From Procambarus clarkii (Eukaryota > Arthropoda > Malacostraca > Decapoda > Cambaridae), in assembly GCF_040958095.1 (NCBI RefSeq), contig NC_091172.1, forward strand, positions 25,018,562 through 25,082,561: 64,000 nucleotides of DNA, written 5' to 3'. This document shows, in pieces, positions 54,871 through 64,000 of the stretch. The translations under genes were made by a program, and so were the position numbers. The notes under the pieces were generated by a model, which searched no databases, was not told the origin of the DNA, and worked only from the letters and a program-made list of their open reading frames with translations. Each line of letters opens with the position of its first letter. Position 1 is the first letter of the stretch.

Positions 54871-56205
54871 ATTTCATGTTCTCTCCTGGTTCCATGTATG
54901 ACTGGCCGGTCTGTGAGGTGGGGATGTTGGACGAGCTTGTAGCTCATCCAGAAAATTGTAAAGTTGCTGTTTAGTCAGTGTTGATTTGTTTTTATATTGA
55001 TGCAGATGTTTTCTCCCCTGACTCCATGTATGACTAACCATCGTGTGAGATGGGAATATTAGATGAACTCATAGCTAGTTTTTTATCTACATTGTGTAAT
55101 CTTTCATACAGAATGGGTTAGCAGCACATTGTTGTGTATACCTAAGCTTGTTAATAATTATAAATAAAATATGTTAGTGCGACAGTCTCTGGCATCTTAA
55201 GCTGTATGATATCGTTTAGCGCAAGGATTTTTTATATCCCTCCATCTATGTTAGTATTCAGTATATGACTTTTAGGAACACGTTTCCCCCTCCCTTTGTA
55301 CTTTAATCCCCCTTACTCTAATTATTTTGTTTTGCTTTTTTTATGTACCATTTTATAATCATCAAAACCCCTATAACCTTGTAGAAAAAAATATTTATTT
55401 CTTGCTCATTCCTATCCTCGAACCCATTGTTGATGTGACGACTTATACTGAATTTTGTAACTAGCTCATCAAGATTGTAACTTGCTTAGCTAAATGAATT
55501 GTGGGGTTCAGTCCCTGAGCCCATTATGTGCCTCTGTAACCCTTTCCACTACCGCCAACAAGATGGGTATGGGGTGCATAATAAATGAACTAATCTAAAA
55601 AAATAACTAACCTATCCTCAAGCAGTCAAGGATAGGAAAGGAAATTGACTGCCTATCCTTGGCAGTCAAGCTGGTAATTTCTTTTTGGCGTTGATAAATG
55701 TTTATTTCAAATATGAGAAGTTTTGGTTTATAAATATTTATCAAATCGTCAATTTTCACTTACCTGTGAATATAATAAATGAACTAAACTAACCTGTGAA
55801 TAAGACCTCCATTTCTTATCTTTTCATCAGTAAATCCTTGGAAATTTGTCTCATTCTGGGAGGTCAGTGTCCATGGTGGCGGCCATTTTGTTTGTTTTGA
55901 TTCGTCTGCTTCAGTGTGGCGGGCATCCCATTAACCATTAACCATCCCAAGTGGGGCGCATCCGATCCCACGATCGTCGTCGCCCCTAAATCAACACAAC
56001 AACCATCCCAAGTGTGTATATCTTCTTTGAGACAATCGCCACTCCACCTTCTAGAACTTCATCTTAGAATGCCAAAAATAGCAGGGACACCACTTGCTGA
56101 TCTCCCACCTTAACTACCACCTAGAAGAATTTATCCTTCAGCTCCCTGTGTGTGACCTTCTGGAAGGGTGCTGACTTCCCTCTTGAAGGGTGCGTGACCT
56201 CCCCA
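54871..56205. other. Spacer with dispersed repeat, no gene seen
   Basis: At 55495-55600 a block with GAGCCCATTATGTGCCTCTG, TAACCCTTTCCACTACCGCC and GGTGCATAATAAATGAACTA matches a degenerate copy at 8345-8440. A hairpin around AAGGATAGG lies at 55625-55660. Confidence 0.45.
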
Positions 56206-56695
56206 GTGGTGTAGTCCGGTACCATCAACCAGTGGTGCAGTCCGGTACCATCAACCAGTGGTGCAGTCGGGTACCATTAACCAGTGGTGTAGTCCGGTAC
56301 CATTAACCAGTGGTGTAGTCTAGTACCATCAACCAGTGGTGCAGTGCGGTACCATTAACCAGTGGTGTAGTCCGGTACCATTAACCAGTGGTGTAGTCTA
56401 GTACCATCAACCAGTGGTGCAGTCCGGTACCATTAACCAGTGGTGTAGTCTAGTACCATCAACCAGTGGTGCAGTCTTGTACCATTAACCAGTGGTGTAG
56501 TCCGGTACCATCAACCAGTGTTGCAATCCGGTACCATCAACATGTGTTGCAATCCGGTACCATCAACCAGTGGTGCAGTCCGGTGCCATCAACCAGTGGT
56601 GTAGTCCGGTACCATCAACCAGTGGTGCAGTCCGGTATCATTAACCGGTGGTGGAACCCCGTAACATTAACTGGTTCTGCATCCTAGTACCATCA
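56206..56695. repeat. 26-bp minisatellite (GGTACC-containing)
   Basis: About 18 copies of GGTGCAGTCCGGTACCATCA followed by ACCAGT. Alternating subtypes (GTGTAGTCTAG, GTGCAGTCCGG, CATTAACC) are arranged in a higher-order pattern in the middle of the array. Confidence 0.95.
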
Positions 56696-57770
56696 ACTGA
56701 TAAGCATAGAACCTGAAATGGAGCAAAAAATGCGTGTCGGGCATAACACCAACACGCTCCTGACGTCCACAATCAGCGGGACTTGCATTCCCTGACATTG
56801 TATCTCTCTCCATCTGGCGATGCCAGAATACAATAGAACCCCGAAATGTATATCATAGTTCAGACATGAGGAGACAGTTCGCCTTGTCGTAATATTTTAC
56901 ACATAACCGCTAACCATTTATCTTGCTTCAGAGACAACAGATACATCATGCTGGAATGAAATTTTACGTATAGTTAATGCAGATCATAAGCAAGGCGAGT
57001 TTAACTTAGTTTAGGTTAACAAGACGTGCATGGTTAATAGGGGGTGGGGGGGGGGGGCGGCAAGGCGGATCAACCACCAACAGAACTTGAAGAGGCCGGA
57101 GAACTGCCTCCACAACAACGTATGGAACAGGCCGGAAAGCTGCCCCCGCCACCATAACTCGAGGCTGCCTCGCTCTGAACACATTTGTTATCCACCAACA
57201 TAACCCTTCACCGTTTTCTAAGCAGTTTCCAACCGTCATAACAATTCCATATTTACTTCAGCGTAATTTGGTATCTAGGCACGCATCCGGATGACGTGGG
57301 AGTGTTAGTGGAAATTCAATGCCATTTTGGTTACCGTCGCTATTGAATATGTTAGATCTGTTCAGGAATTTCTTATATGAAAAATAAGCTGATTTAAGTA
57401 CCATAAACAAGGATCGTAAATACTCGACAAGACCTTCGCCTCTTTGCCTTGTTTATGGCATCCTGGAAAGTCATGGCCATGCGTGTACTTAGGCTTTAGG
57501 TGTTTACCATTTTAAGATTTTCCCTACGAATATTCTTGTAAAAAGTATAGCGCTGTTAGTCCTTCATTTAGTTTCGCTCAATATGATTTATATCAAGGTC
57601 TAAAAAACAGTGTCACACGATCGGAGAACATGGCTCTGGGATTTTTAACGCACAGAAACATATTTTAACCAGATATTTCTCATATGTGTGGCTCTACACT
57701 AAACGAATTAGTTTGTATTGCTTTCTAAAAAAAAAAAAATGCACACACTCCCCTCGACAAAAGGAGAGAA
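56696..57770. other. Spacer, no gene seen
   Basis: A G run lies at 57042-57057, and a loose ~45-bp repeat (GAGGCCGGAGAACTGCCTCC / CAGGCCGGAAAGCTGCCCCC) spans 57085-57160. No coding frame is supported. Confidence 0.4.
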
Positions 57771-58245
57771 TTATTAAGTTTGCTAAGTGGTGAGTCCGTA
57801 TAAACAATTGGGCCTTTACCCTTCACAGACCGAACTATTTGCCTTGCTTCTTGCACTGAAATGTGTACAAGTCTCCAAACTTGATACATTGATTGTAAGT
57901 GACTCTTTATCACCCTTAATTGTTCTCAACTCTTTAAGACATGACTGTAACATGCTCGTGACTGAAGCTAGACACAAATACAACAAAATTATTAACGATG
58001 GTAAAAAGAGTCCATTTCATGTGGATTCCATCTCATGTTGGCCACACATCACAAAAAACATCCCGTTTGATATTCCCGCTCAGAAGCTTTTATAACCAAC
58101 CACCCATCAGTTTCCTTTTACATTTGATGCGCATGCTATCCTGTGTTCCACTAGTTATCGTGACGCGTTATTTGTACACTTTATCGACTTTCTTATGTCA
58201 GTCATTTTTTATTTCACTGTTACGCTTCTCTTTTGATAGCTTTAA
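57771..58245 (+). mobile_element. Jockey-like LINE RNase H relic
   Basis: The + strand reads ELFALLLALKCVQVSK, TLIVSDSLSPLIVLNSL and ARHKYNKIIN. A frameshift near 58010 then leads to HFMWIPSHVGH and later decayed sequence. AELxAIxxAL, the SDSxSxL Asp and WIPSHVGI are hallmarks of the RNase H domain in Jockey-group ORF2. The region upstream (catalytic TDGS) is missing. Confidence 0.8.
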
Positions 58246-58605
58246 TAGACTTCCGGTGCGTTTGTGACTAATTTGACGAATTCTTAAGTTATACCAAGTG
58301 ACTAGACTCTCACCCCCTTCCCCCAGTGACGTTCCTTAAAAAATAGTTTTCTTTGAAGAACGTCACAGTAACTATGATGAATTCACAGTCATGCACGCTG
58401 CTCCTTTTGTAAAGAAGAACCCTTGAACCCCCCACATGAACCAGGAACATGAAAGTGCTCCCATACGTTCTGGAACAATTAGTGCTTATTTAGTTTTCTT
58501 TCCTGTATATTATTATTTTTTCAAGTCTACTCGTGCTGATACTCCAACTCGGTCTCTCGAGTTGCCACGGACAGAATATTGTGTATTGAAACCATCGGAT
58601 CGAAC

Positions 58606-58655
58606 CTAACTTAACCTAGCCTAGTCTAGCCTAGCCTAACCTAACCTATCGACCA
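58606..58655. repeat. Interstitial TTAGG-like (CCTAA) run
   Basis: It reads CTTAACCTAGCCTAGTCTAG then CCTAGCCTAACCTAACCTAT, a decayed (CCTAA)n run, complement of the arthropod telomere unit TTAGG. Confidence 0.6.
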
Positions 58656-58703
58656 CGCATATAAAACGGGAATGTTCGTGAGCTGGTATGATTTGCAGTA
58701 CCT

Positions 58704-58709
58704 TTTATT
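58704..58709 (-). terminator. Candidate poly(A) signal for the - strand exon at 59107
   Basis: AATAAA on the - strand, about 400 nt after the stop codon at 59107-59109. It is the first AATAAA I noted downstream and would give a 3' UTR containing the CUG/GUG-rich tract. Confidence 0.35.
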
Positions 58710-58799
58710 TGTCCGTTAGGGATATTAACATCAAACTGCGGTGTATTATGTGAGAGGACAGATTGATAACCCCAACATCTTATCAACATCTCAGTCATT

Positions 58800-59104
58800 G
58801 TTCTTCACGGCAACCGCATATACACCATTATCACCACCACTACCACTGTTATCTTCACTATTACTATCACTAAAACTACAACCAGTACATCTTCCCCAAT
58901 TATCAATACTGCCACCATCACCGCCACTGCACTGTTACCCCCACTATATTTAGCAAGCTTCACTACTACCAATAACACCATCAGTTTCATCACTATCACC
59001 AGCACCAGGCAGCAGCCGCAGTACCAGCAGCAGTACCACCACCACCACCAGCAGCAGCAACTGCAACAGCAGCACCACCACCAGTCGCAGCAGCAGCAGC
59101 AGAG
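58800..59104. repeat. Triplet-rich tract (CAG/CAC/CCA; CUG/GUG on - strand)
   Basis: The + strand is rich in CACCACCAC, CAGCAGCAG and ACTACCACT triplets, densest at 58990-59104. On the - strand it is CTG/GTG-rich and lies directly downstream of a stop codon. Leu/Val-rich frames here are products of the repeat. Confidence 0.88.
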
Positions 59105-59106
59105 GT

Positions 59107-59271
59107 TTATCGGAAGGTCTCCTTGAGGACAGCAACAATGCCGGCATCAGCATGGGTCTCGCACTCGTACTCAACACAGTGGAAGGTTGAGCCCCAGTCA
59201 CAGTGCTGGGAGTCACCGAACTTGTAGTACTTGACTTGTAGTGACATCTGCATCACCAGCCCTCCCTTCAG
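59107..59271 (-). CDS. C-terminal coding exon of an unassigned gene
   Basis: On the - strand a strong acceptor (CTCTCTCCTTGCAG) opens a 54-residue phase-0 frame ending in TAA. It begins LKGGLVMQMSLQVKYYKFGD, includes HCDWGSTFHCVEYECET (three Cys) and ends GIVAVLKETFR. Codon third positions are mostly G or C, unlike the AT-rich flanks, and the frame has ordinary amino-acid composition, so it looks like a true exon. No upstream partner exon was recognised to the right in the window. I do not recognise the family. The Cys spacing would suit a small secreted or extracellular domain, but that is speculation. Confidence 0.6.
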   Translation of the reverse strand: MKGGLVMQMSLQVKYYKFGDSQHCDWGSTFHCVEYECETHADAGIVAVLKETFR

Positions 59272-59335
59272 CTGCAAGGAGAGAGATGTTAGTGACGACG
59301 GCATGTTGGGTTGCAATCTACAGGATGAGTATATT

Positions 59336-59420
59336 GGTTCAAGTTCAAGTATGTTTATTGAGACAAGAAAGAACTACATCTCAAAGGGATAGAGTAGCTT
59401 AGGCTATTTCTACCCCCAAA
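59336..59420 (-). repeat. LINE-type 3' tail repeat, copy 1
   Basis: On the - strand: GGGGGTAGAAATAGCCTAAG, CTACTCTATCCCTTTGAGAT, then CAATAAACATACTTGAACTT. It matches the copy at 59936. It looks like the 3' end of a retroelement with a built-in AATAAA. Confidence 0.7.
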
Positions 59421-59534
59421 TATGTTGGTAATGTTCTTAGATTTAATATATATACGGGAAACCTATGGGTGTAGTATATATACACAATCTTAGATGAAAT
59501 GTAGTATATATATGTATACCTGGCCTAAGAGGGG

Positions 59535-59550
59535 GTTAGGTTAGGTTTTT
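59535..59550. repeat. Short TTAGG-like run
   Basis: GGGTTAGGTTAGG on the + strand, two units of the arthropod telomere motif with one extra base. One of several in the window. Confidence 0.4.
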
Positions 59551-59935
59551 TGCCTTCTTTCTCGGGTTCTTTAACGAACATTACAACAAACATGGATTTA
59601 TTTTTGACCGCCACAGTTCACTTCTTGAACACATAATTCGCATTCGCTGTGTGTACTAACATTTTTTGTGAACGTGTTGCATGAAGAACTCGACCGCACG
59701 TTGAGTCGACCATCTCTCTTGGTAGGTGAATAAATGCATTTTCTCTATCTAGTGATATTTGCTTCCCTCAAGCGTGCCAAGCAAATATTTTCAACAACCA
59801 AACCAAACAACCTAACTCAGGCCTATGTTCAGAAATTTATCTTTTACATAGAAAATCAAAACTATAAAATTTGCATGTCTGTAATACGTATTGGCTGTTT
59901 GTAATACATATAAATTGTCAAGAAAAGCAATGTCG

Positions 59936-60015
59936 ATTCAAGTTCAAGTATGTTTATTGAGACAAGAAATATATCTCAAAGGGATAGAGTAGCTTAGGCT
60001 ATTCCTACCCCCTAC
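59936..60015 (-). repeat. LINE-type 3' tail repeat, copy 2
   Basis: Same sequence as at 59336 (TTCAAGTTCAAGTATGTTTA on the + strand), in the same orientation about 600 bp away. Confidence 0.7.
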
Positions 60016-60696
60016 CAATGTCGATTATTTTTTTTTATTTGGTGTTGTGTTCGGACTTGTATAAGCCGCCTCTGAACCTCCAGAGATAAAATAATCCGAT
60101 CCCAAACAACCGGCCGAACTGGTTGACTTGTCTACAGAGTGCTCTGGGAACAAGCATTGATGAATTCACACAAATCATTAATGAATCTCTGAAACCAGAA
60201 ATGAAACAAAGAACAAATCTTAAAATATAATGTATTGGTGAGAAAAAAATAATGTTCTGGACAATTTCGTAAAGTTTGTTAACATAAGTGTTTTAAAGAG
60301 AAAGAAAAAAGGAATGAGGAAGAAGGCAGCGAATATTTGGGAATGAAAACTGGCAAAGGAAGGGGAAGGAGGTAGGTAAATCTTTCCCATGAGATAGGTC
60401 TAGAGGCCAAATTGTGGGCTTATCTTTTGGTCGTATGAGAGAGAGATAATGCATGCATGCAGTTATAAATATGTGAGACACATTATAAAAACAATATAAT
60501 CTAGAAAAACAATATTAATGCAGAATATAATAACTCTGCACTGCACTATAAAATAATTATAATAAAGTGAATGATATGGAAGCAATAATTAAGCCTTAAT
60601 TGTATCCATTTATAATCCAGTGTACATGATGCTTAATGTATATTAACGACAAAATATAATCATACACTGTGATCCATATATTGGGTTGGTGTTTAG
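60016..60696. other. Spacer, no gene seen
   Basis: AT-rich, no supported feature. Confidence 0.35.
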
Positions 60697-60967
60697 AAGT
60701 GACCATCAGACCACGCCTGACAGCTGAATGGACAGCGCTTCAGATTCGTAGTGCTGAAGTTCCTGGTTCGATCCCCGGTGGAGGTGGAGACAAATAGGCA
60801 AAAAGTTTCTTTCACCCTGATGCCCCTGTTACCTAGCAGTAAATAGGTACCTGGGAGTTAGACAGCTGCTACGGGCTACTTCCTGGGGGGGTGTATAACA
60901 AAAAGGAGGCCTGGTCGAGGACCGGGCCGCGGGGACGCTAAGCCCCGAAATCATCTCCAGATAACCA
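60697..60967 (+). mobile_element. tRNA-derived decapod SINE, copy 4 (variant head)
   Basis: The head GACAGCTGAATGGACAGCGC with box B TGGTTCGATCCCCGG differs from the other copies. The body (CCTGTTACCTAGCAGTAAAT) and tail (GGCCTGGTCGAGGACCGGGC, GAAATCATCTCCAGATAACC) are shared. An extra TGTATAACAAAAA separates body and tail, as in the fragment at 12895. This marks a subfamily. Confidence 0.88.
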
Positions 60968-61572
60968 TCAGTGTAACTCTATGGTGCCTCAGATGAGCCC
61001 CTGACCACACCACTGGACAAACTGCCCGTCTTTAATATTGTACACACATAACAAGCTAAGGCAGACAACCATGCGACTGGTTAACTATAATAGGCTACTT
61101 TTGAAATGTATATTGACACGAACATCGTAAAACGTGTATAATAACCTGCAATAAGCAAAATTAGATTCAATAATCATTAACAATAAGTATAAGCTTTTAT
61201 TTTTGCTTTTGTTCCAGAAATCTTGTAGTAACAGGAGTTAGCTCTGTCTTCCCGCCCTCATTAACATGCAAATGATTTGAGTGGCAAACTGCGGCACCTA
61301 TTTACACAGGAATCTTCGTTACCAGACGTAGGATGAGAGCCCAGAGTGTTGTCCTCCACCAGAGTTAAATTATGTTATTACGTCTGGCAGCGGCGTGGCG
61401 GTTGGTCTGTAGAAGAGCCACGCTGTTGTGGCGAAATTAGGTTTGGAGAATTTAGCTAAATTTCAATATTGTTCTAATTTTATTCTTATGAAATGATAAA
61501 GCTATTCATTTCATTATGTATGAGTTATTTTTTTTTAAATTTGAGTTACAACTATATATATGACTGAACTCA
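60968..61572. other. Spacer, no gene seen
   Basis: AT-rich with a less AT-rich island at 61240-61430 that holds no recognisable exon. No upstream partner for the exon at 59107 was found here. Confidence 0.35.
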
Positions 61573-61630
61573 ATCTACCCTACCTAACCTAACCTAACCT
61601 ATCTTAACCTAACCTAAACTAACATAACTA
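61573..61630. repeat. Interstitial TTAGG-like (CCTAA) run
   Basis: CTACCCTACCTAACCTAACC, then TAACCTATCTTAACCTAACC, a longer and better-preserved CCTAA array than the one at 58606. Confidence 0.7.
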
Positions 61631-61791
61631 AATCAATAAGTTATATTCTTAATATAATATAATAAAAATATTTAAAATAAACCAAATGGAAACAATTTAT
61701 TGAAAATAAAGAAAATCACTCGGCCTATTAGGCAAATCGGGCCTTGCATAGTAGGCCGAGAAGTGCGTTCTGGCTACTAGGTACGACATAT

Positions 61792-61926
<135 letters not shown>

Positions 61927-61969
61927 GAAAGCTTGAATGGTCCCTATGCCATAAATCACTTAAGAACTC

Positions 61970-62075
61970 TATGACCCGACCAGGGTTCGAACCTGCATAA
62001 CCAGGGCTGACCCGCTGGCGTACACAGTGCCATAACCACCTCATCAGCGGTTGCCAGTAAGGACAGGTCAGTCCT
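61970..62075 (-). mobile_element. tRNA-like SINE fragment
   Basis: On the - strand: a box-A-like GATGAGGTGGTTATGGCACT, then about 30 nt on CAGGTTCGAACCCTGGTCGG (box B). It continues past the tRNA region into GAGTTCTTAAGTGATTTATG. A different SINE family from the others; it abuts the TA microsatellite, which may be its tail. Confidence 0.65.
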
Positions 62076-62292
62076 GGAGCTCATTCACTGGGCTCCATGA
62101 CTGCACATTCCCCGGCAACCCTCGTGGTGCAATTTGGGCACAGTTGTTCATTAAATGTTGTATACAGTTATACATGTGTATACATACTGTACACATACAC
62201 ATACTACTCACACCAGCATCGGGAAAATGTTTATTCTGAGAGTTGTGAGGTGGATGACCTATGTACCCTTGAGTTTCAAGGTCCCCCCATGC

Positions 62293-62535
62293 TATTCAGG
62301 TTCCCCATGCTATACACGGGGGACCTGAATACATGCTATACATGGGGGACCTGAATACATGCTATACATGGGGGGACCTGAATACATGCTATACATGGGG
62401 GACCTGAATACATGCTATACATGGGGGACCTGAATACATGCTATACATGGGGGGACCTGAATACATGCTATACATGGGGGACCTGAATACATGCTATACA
62501 TGGGGGACCTGAATACATGCTATACATGGGGGACT
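62293..62535. repeat. 26-bp minisatellite (GGGGGACC-containing)
   Basis: Nine copies of CATGCTATACATGGGGGACC followed by TGAATA, some with one extra G. Copies are nearly identical, so the array is young. Confidence 0.95.
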
Positions 62536-62780
62536 TGTTACAGGGACAACAGTCCACATTTCGCACGTTGTGTCTATAGTTGGTCTCAGTACTTTCATTT
62601 TGGGAGAATGGGTTAAATTTTGTGGGTCTTTTTTAACTTTTAAAAGTGAAGTGGTTTGCTAAATTACGAAGGTGATGGTGTATAGAGCATATTTGGTATA
62701 GGTGATATATTTGCGATTGGAAGATTACAGGTGACGACAACTTTGAAAACATAGATTTGTGTAATGGTAGGCACCTGGCA
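62536..62780. other. Spacer, no gene seen
   Basis: AT-rich, no supported feature. Confidence 0.35.
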
Positions 62781-63105
62781 TCTCTTTCTCTCTGCTCTCA
62801 CTCATTCTCTTTTTCTTTCACTCTGCCCCTCACTCTCTCACATTCTCTCTCCCTGACCACCATTTCGATAAACAGAGACGAGAGGTTAATATTTTAAATA
62901 TATCCTTGTTTATTTTACAAGGGAACATTATCATTAAATGCACGGTAATGCTGGAAAAGTTACTCTCCCCCACTCGAGCGTTCTCTCCCCTCTCTCTCCC
63001 TAGCTCTTCCCTCTCTCTCCCTAGCTCTCCCCTGTCTCTCCCCTCTCCCTCGCGCTCTCTCCCTCTCTGTCTCCCTTTCTCCCCTCCCCCTCTCTCTACA
63101 CACAC
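62781..63105. repeat. CT-rich low-complexity stretches
   Basis: Two CTCTCTCCC-rich blocks (62781-62855 and 62965-63105) flank an AT-rich centre. The Ser/Pro/Leu and Arg/Glu/Gly frames are compositional. Confidence 0.8.
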
Positions 63106-63195
63106 AGCCAATGTCTGCCATCACTAATGTCAGTGAAGAATTGCTTCCTAGGGATGGTGTTGAAGACGAATTTTCTGTCTGTGCCCACACATTCT

Positions 63196-63700
63196 TCAGG
63201 AGGACCCGCCTCCTCCAGGAGGACCCGCCTCCTCCAGGAGGACCCGCCTCCTTCAGGAAGACCCGCCTCCTTCAGGAAGACCTGCCTCCTTCAGGAGGAC
63301 CCGCCTCCTTCAGGAAGACCCGCCTCCTTCAGGAAGACCTGCCTCCTTCAGGAAGACCCGCCTCCTTCAGGAGGACCCGCCTCCTTCAGGAAGACCCGCC
63401 TCCTTCAGGAAGACCCGCCTCCTTCAGGAGGACCCGCCTCCTTCAGGAAGACCCGCCTCCTTCAGGAAGACCTGCCTCCTTCAGGAAGACCCGCCTCCTT
63501 CAGGAGGACCCGCCTCCTTCAGGAAGACCCGCCTCCTTCAGGAAGACCCGCCTCCTTCAGGAAGACCTGCCTCCTTCAGGAAGACCCGCCTCCTTCAGGA
63601 GGACCCGCCTCCTTCAGGAAGACCCGCCTCCTTCAGGAAGACCCGCCTCCTTCAGGAAGACCTGCCTCCTTCAGGAAGACCCGCCTCCTTCAGGAAGACT
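63196..63700. repeat. 19-bp minisatellite
   Basis: About 26 copies of TTCAGGAAGACCCGCCTCC with GAAGACC/GGAGGACC and CCCGCC/CCTGCC variants in a semi-regular order. Because 19 is not a multiple of 3, two open frames of about 190 residues (RKTRLLQEDPPPSG) cross the array. They are almost surely not proteins. Confidence 0.95.
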
Positions 63701-63944
63701 GTTAGAATGACTAATATGAAACTATTTTTTCCTGTGGCAGCGTGGCCGGCTAGAGGTCAGCACCTCTCCCTGCCGGAGCGTGGAATGCGTACAACTGCTG
63801 GCCATCCTTGTAGGGGCACCTTGGCATGCCATTGCCCGAAAGACGAGGGCATTCCCCATTTATTCCTTGGGGTCGTAACCTGTTTGCGTAGAATTCTTTT
63901 CCCGGCCATGACACCTAATTCCTTGACCACCTTCTTTAGTGTAT

Positions 63945-64000
63945 TGCCCAACCACTTGGGCTGGACGGTAGAGCGACGGTCTCATGTCATGCAGGTCGGC
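63945..64000 (+). mobile_element. tRNA-like SINE head, cut by window edge
   Basis: GGGCTGGACGGTAGAGCGAC (box A region), then GTCTCATGTCATGCAGGTCG, is the start of another SINE that I recall from decapods. Its box B lies past the window. It has a distinct head from the 4664/5784 family. Confidence 0.6.

Noticed and set aside
57006-57239. Minus-strand 77-residue frame
   Set aside because: It crosses a G run and a loose repeat, with no splice sites or domain.

Overview
The window is nuclear DNA from an animal, most likely a decapod crustacean and probably a crayfish of the Procambarus type. The evidence is GT-AG introns, AT-rich spacer, many microsatellites and minisatellites, decayed CR1/L2- and Jockey-like LINEs, and a tRNA-derived SINE whose tail (GGCCTGGTCGAGGACCGGGC, then GAAATCATCTCAAGATAAC) I recognise as common in decapods. 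The species call is inference. There is no bacterial or organellar gene content.

One complete gene is present: a ten-coding-exon orthologue of RBM45 (DRB1), a four-RRM RNA-binding protein, on the + strand from 9223 to 37780. All nine introns have GT-AG ends, the exon phases join without a break, and the model gives 569 residues with RRMs near 37-115, 133-212, 266-345 and 480-553 and a basic C-terminal nuclear signal. Introns run from 94 bp to 11.6 kb. The long ones hold satellites, SINEs, LINEs, MITEs and a Tigger/pogo-like transposase relic. Two introns (5 and 7) have weak donors. The 3' UTR end is uncertain.

A second probable gene fragment is a single C-terminal exon on the - strand (59107-59271). 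It has a strong splice acceptor and a stop codon, followed by a CUG/GUG-rich putative 3' UTR. I could not assign its family.

Layout. 1-9 kb: LINE 3' end with a TG microsatellite, a pyrimidine-rich tract, two SINE copies, and a compound foldback palindrome (7280-8030). 9.2-37.8 kb: RBM45, including a 28-bp minisatellite split by a 354-nt-armed foldback insertion (11403-12632), a hAT-like MITE (13043-13301), a 31-bp minisatellite and several LINE relics in intron 2, and a pogo/Tigger-like MITE in intron 7. 37.8-51 kb: possible long 3' UTR, LINE relics, a SINE and a Jockey RNase H relic. 51.9-54.9 kb: a CR1/L2-like LINE with a second LINE 3' end nested inside it. 55-64 kb: 26-, 26- and 19-bp minisatellites, a Jockey RNase H relic, the unassigned exon, TTAGG-like runs, a TA microsatellite and tRNA-like SINE fragments.

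I found no new multi-gene system. The most unusual structures are the two foldback elements, the unassigned exon with its CUG-rich tail, and the weak RBM45 donors that could yield truncated isoforms.
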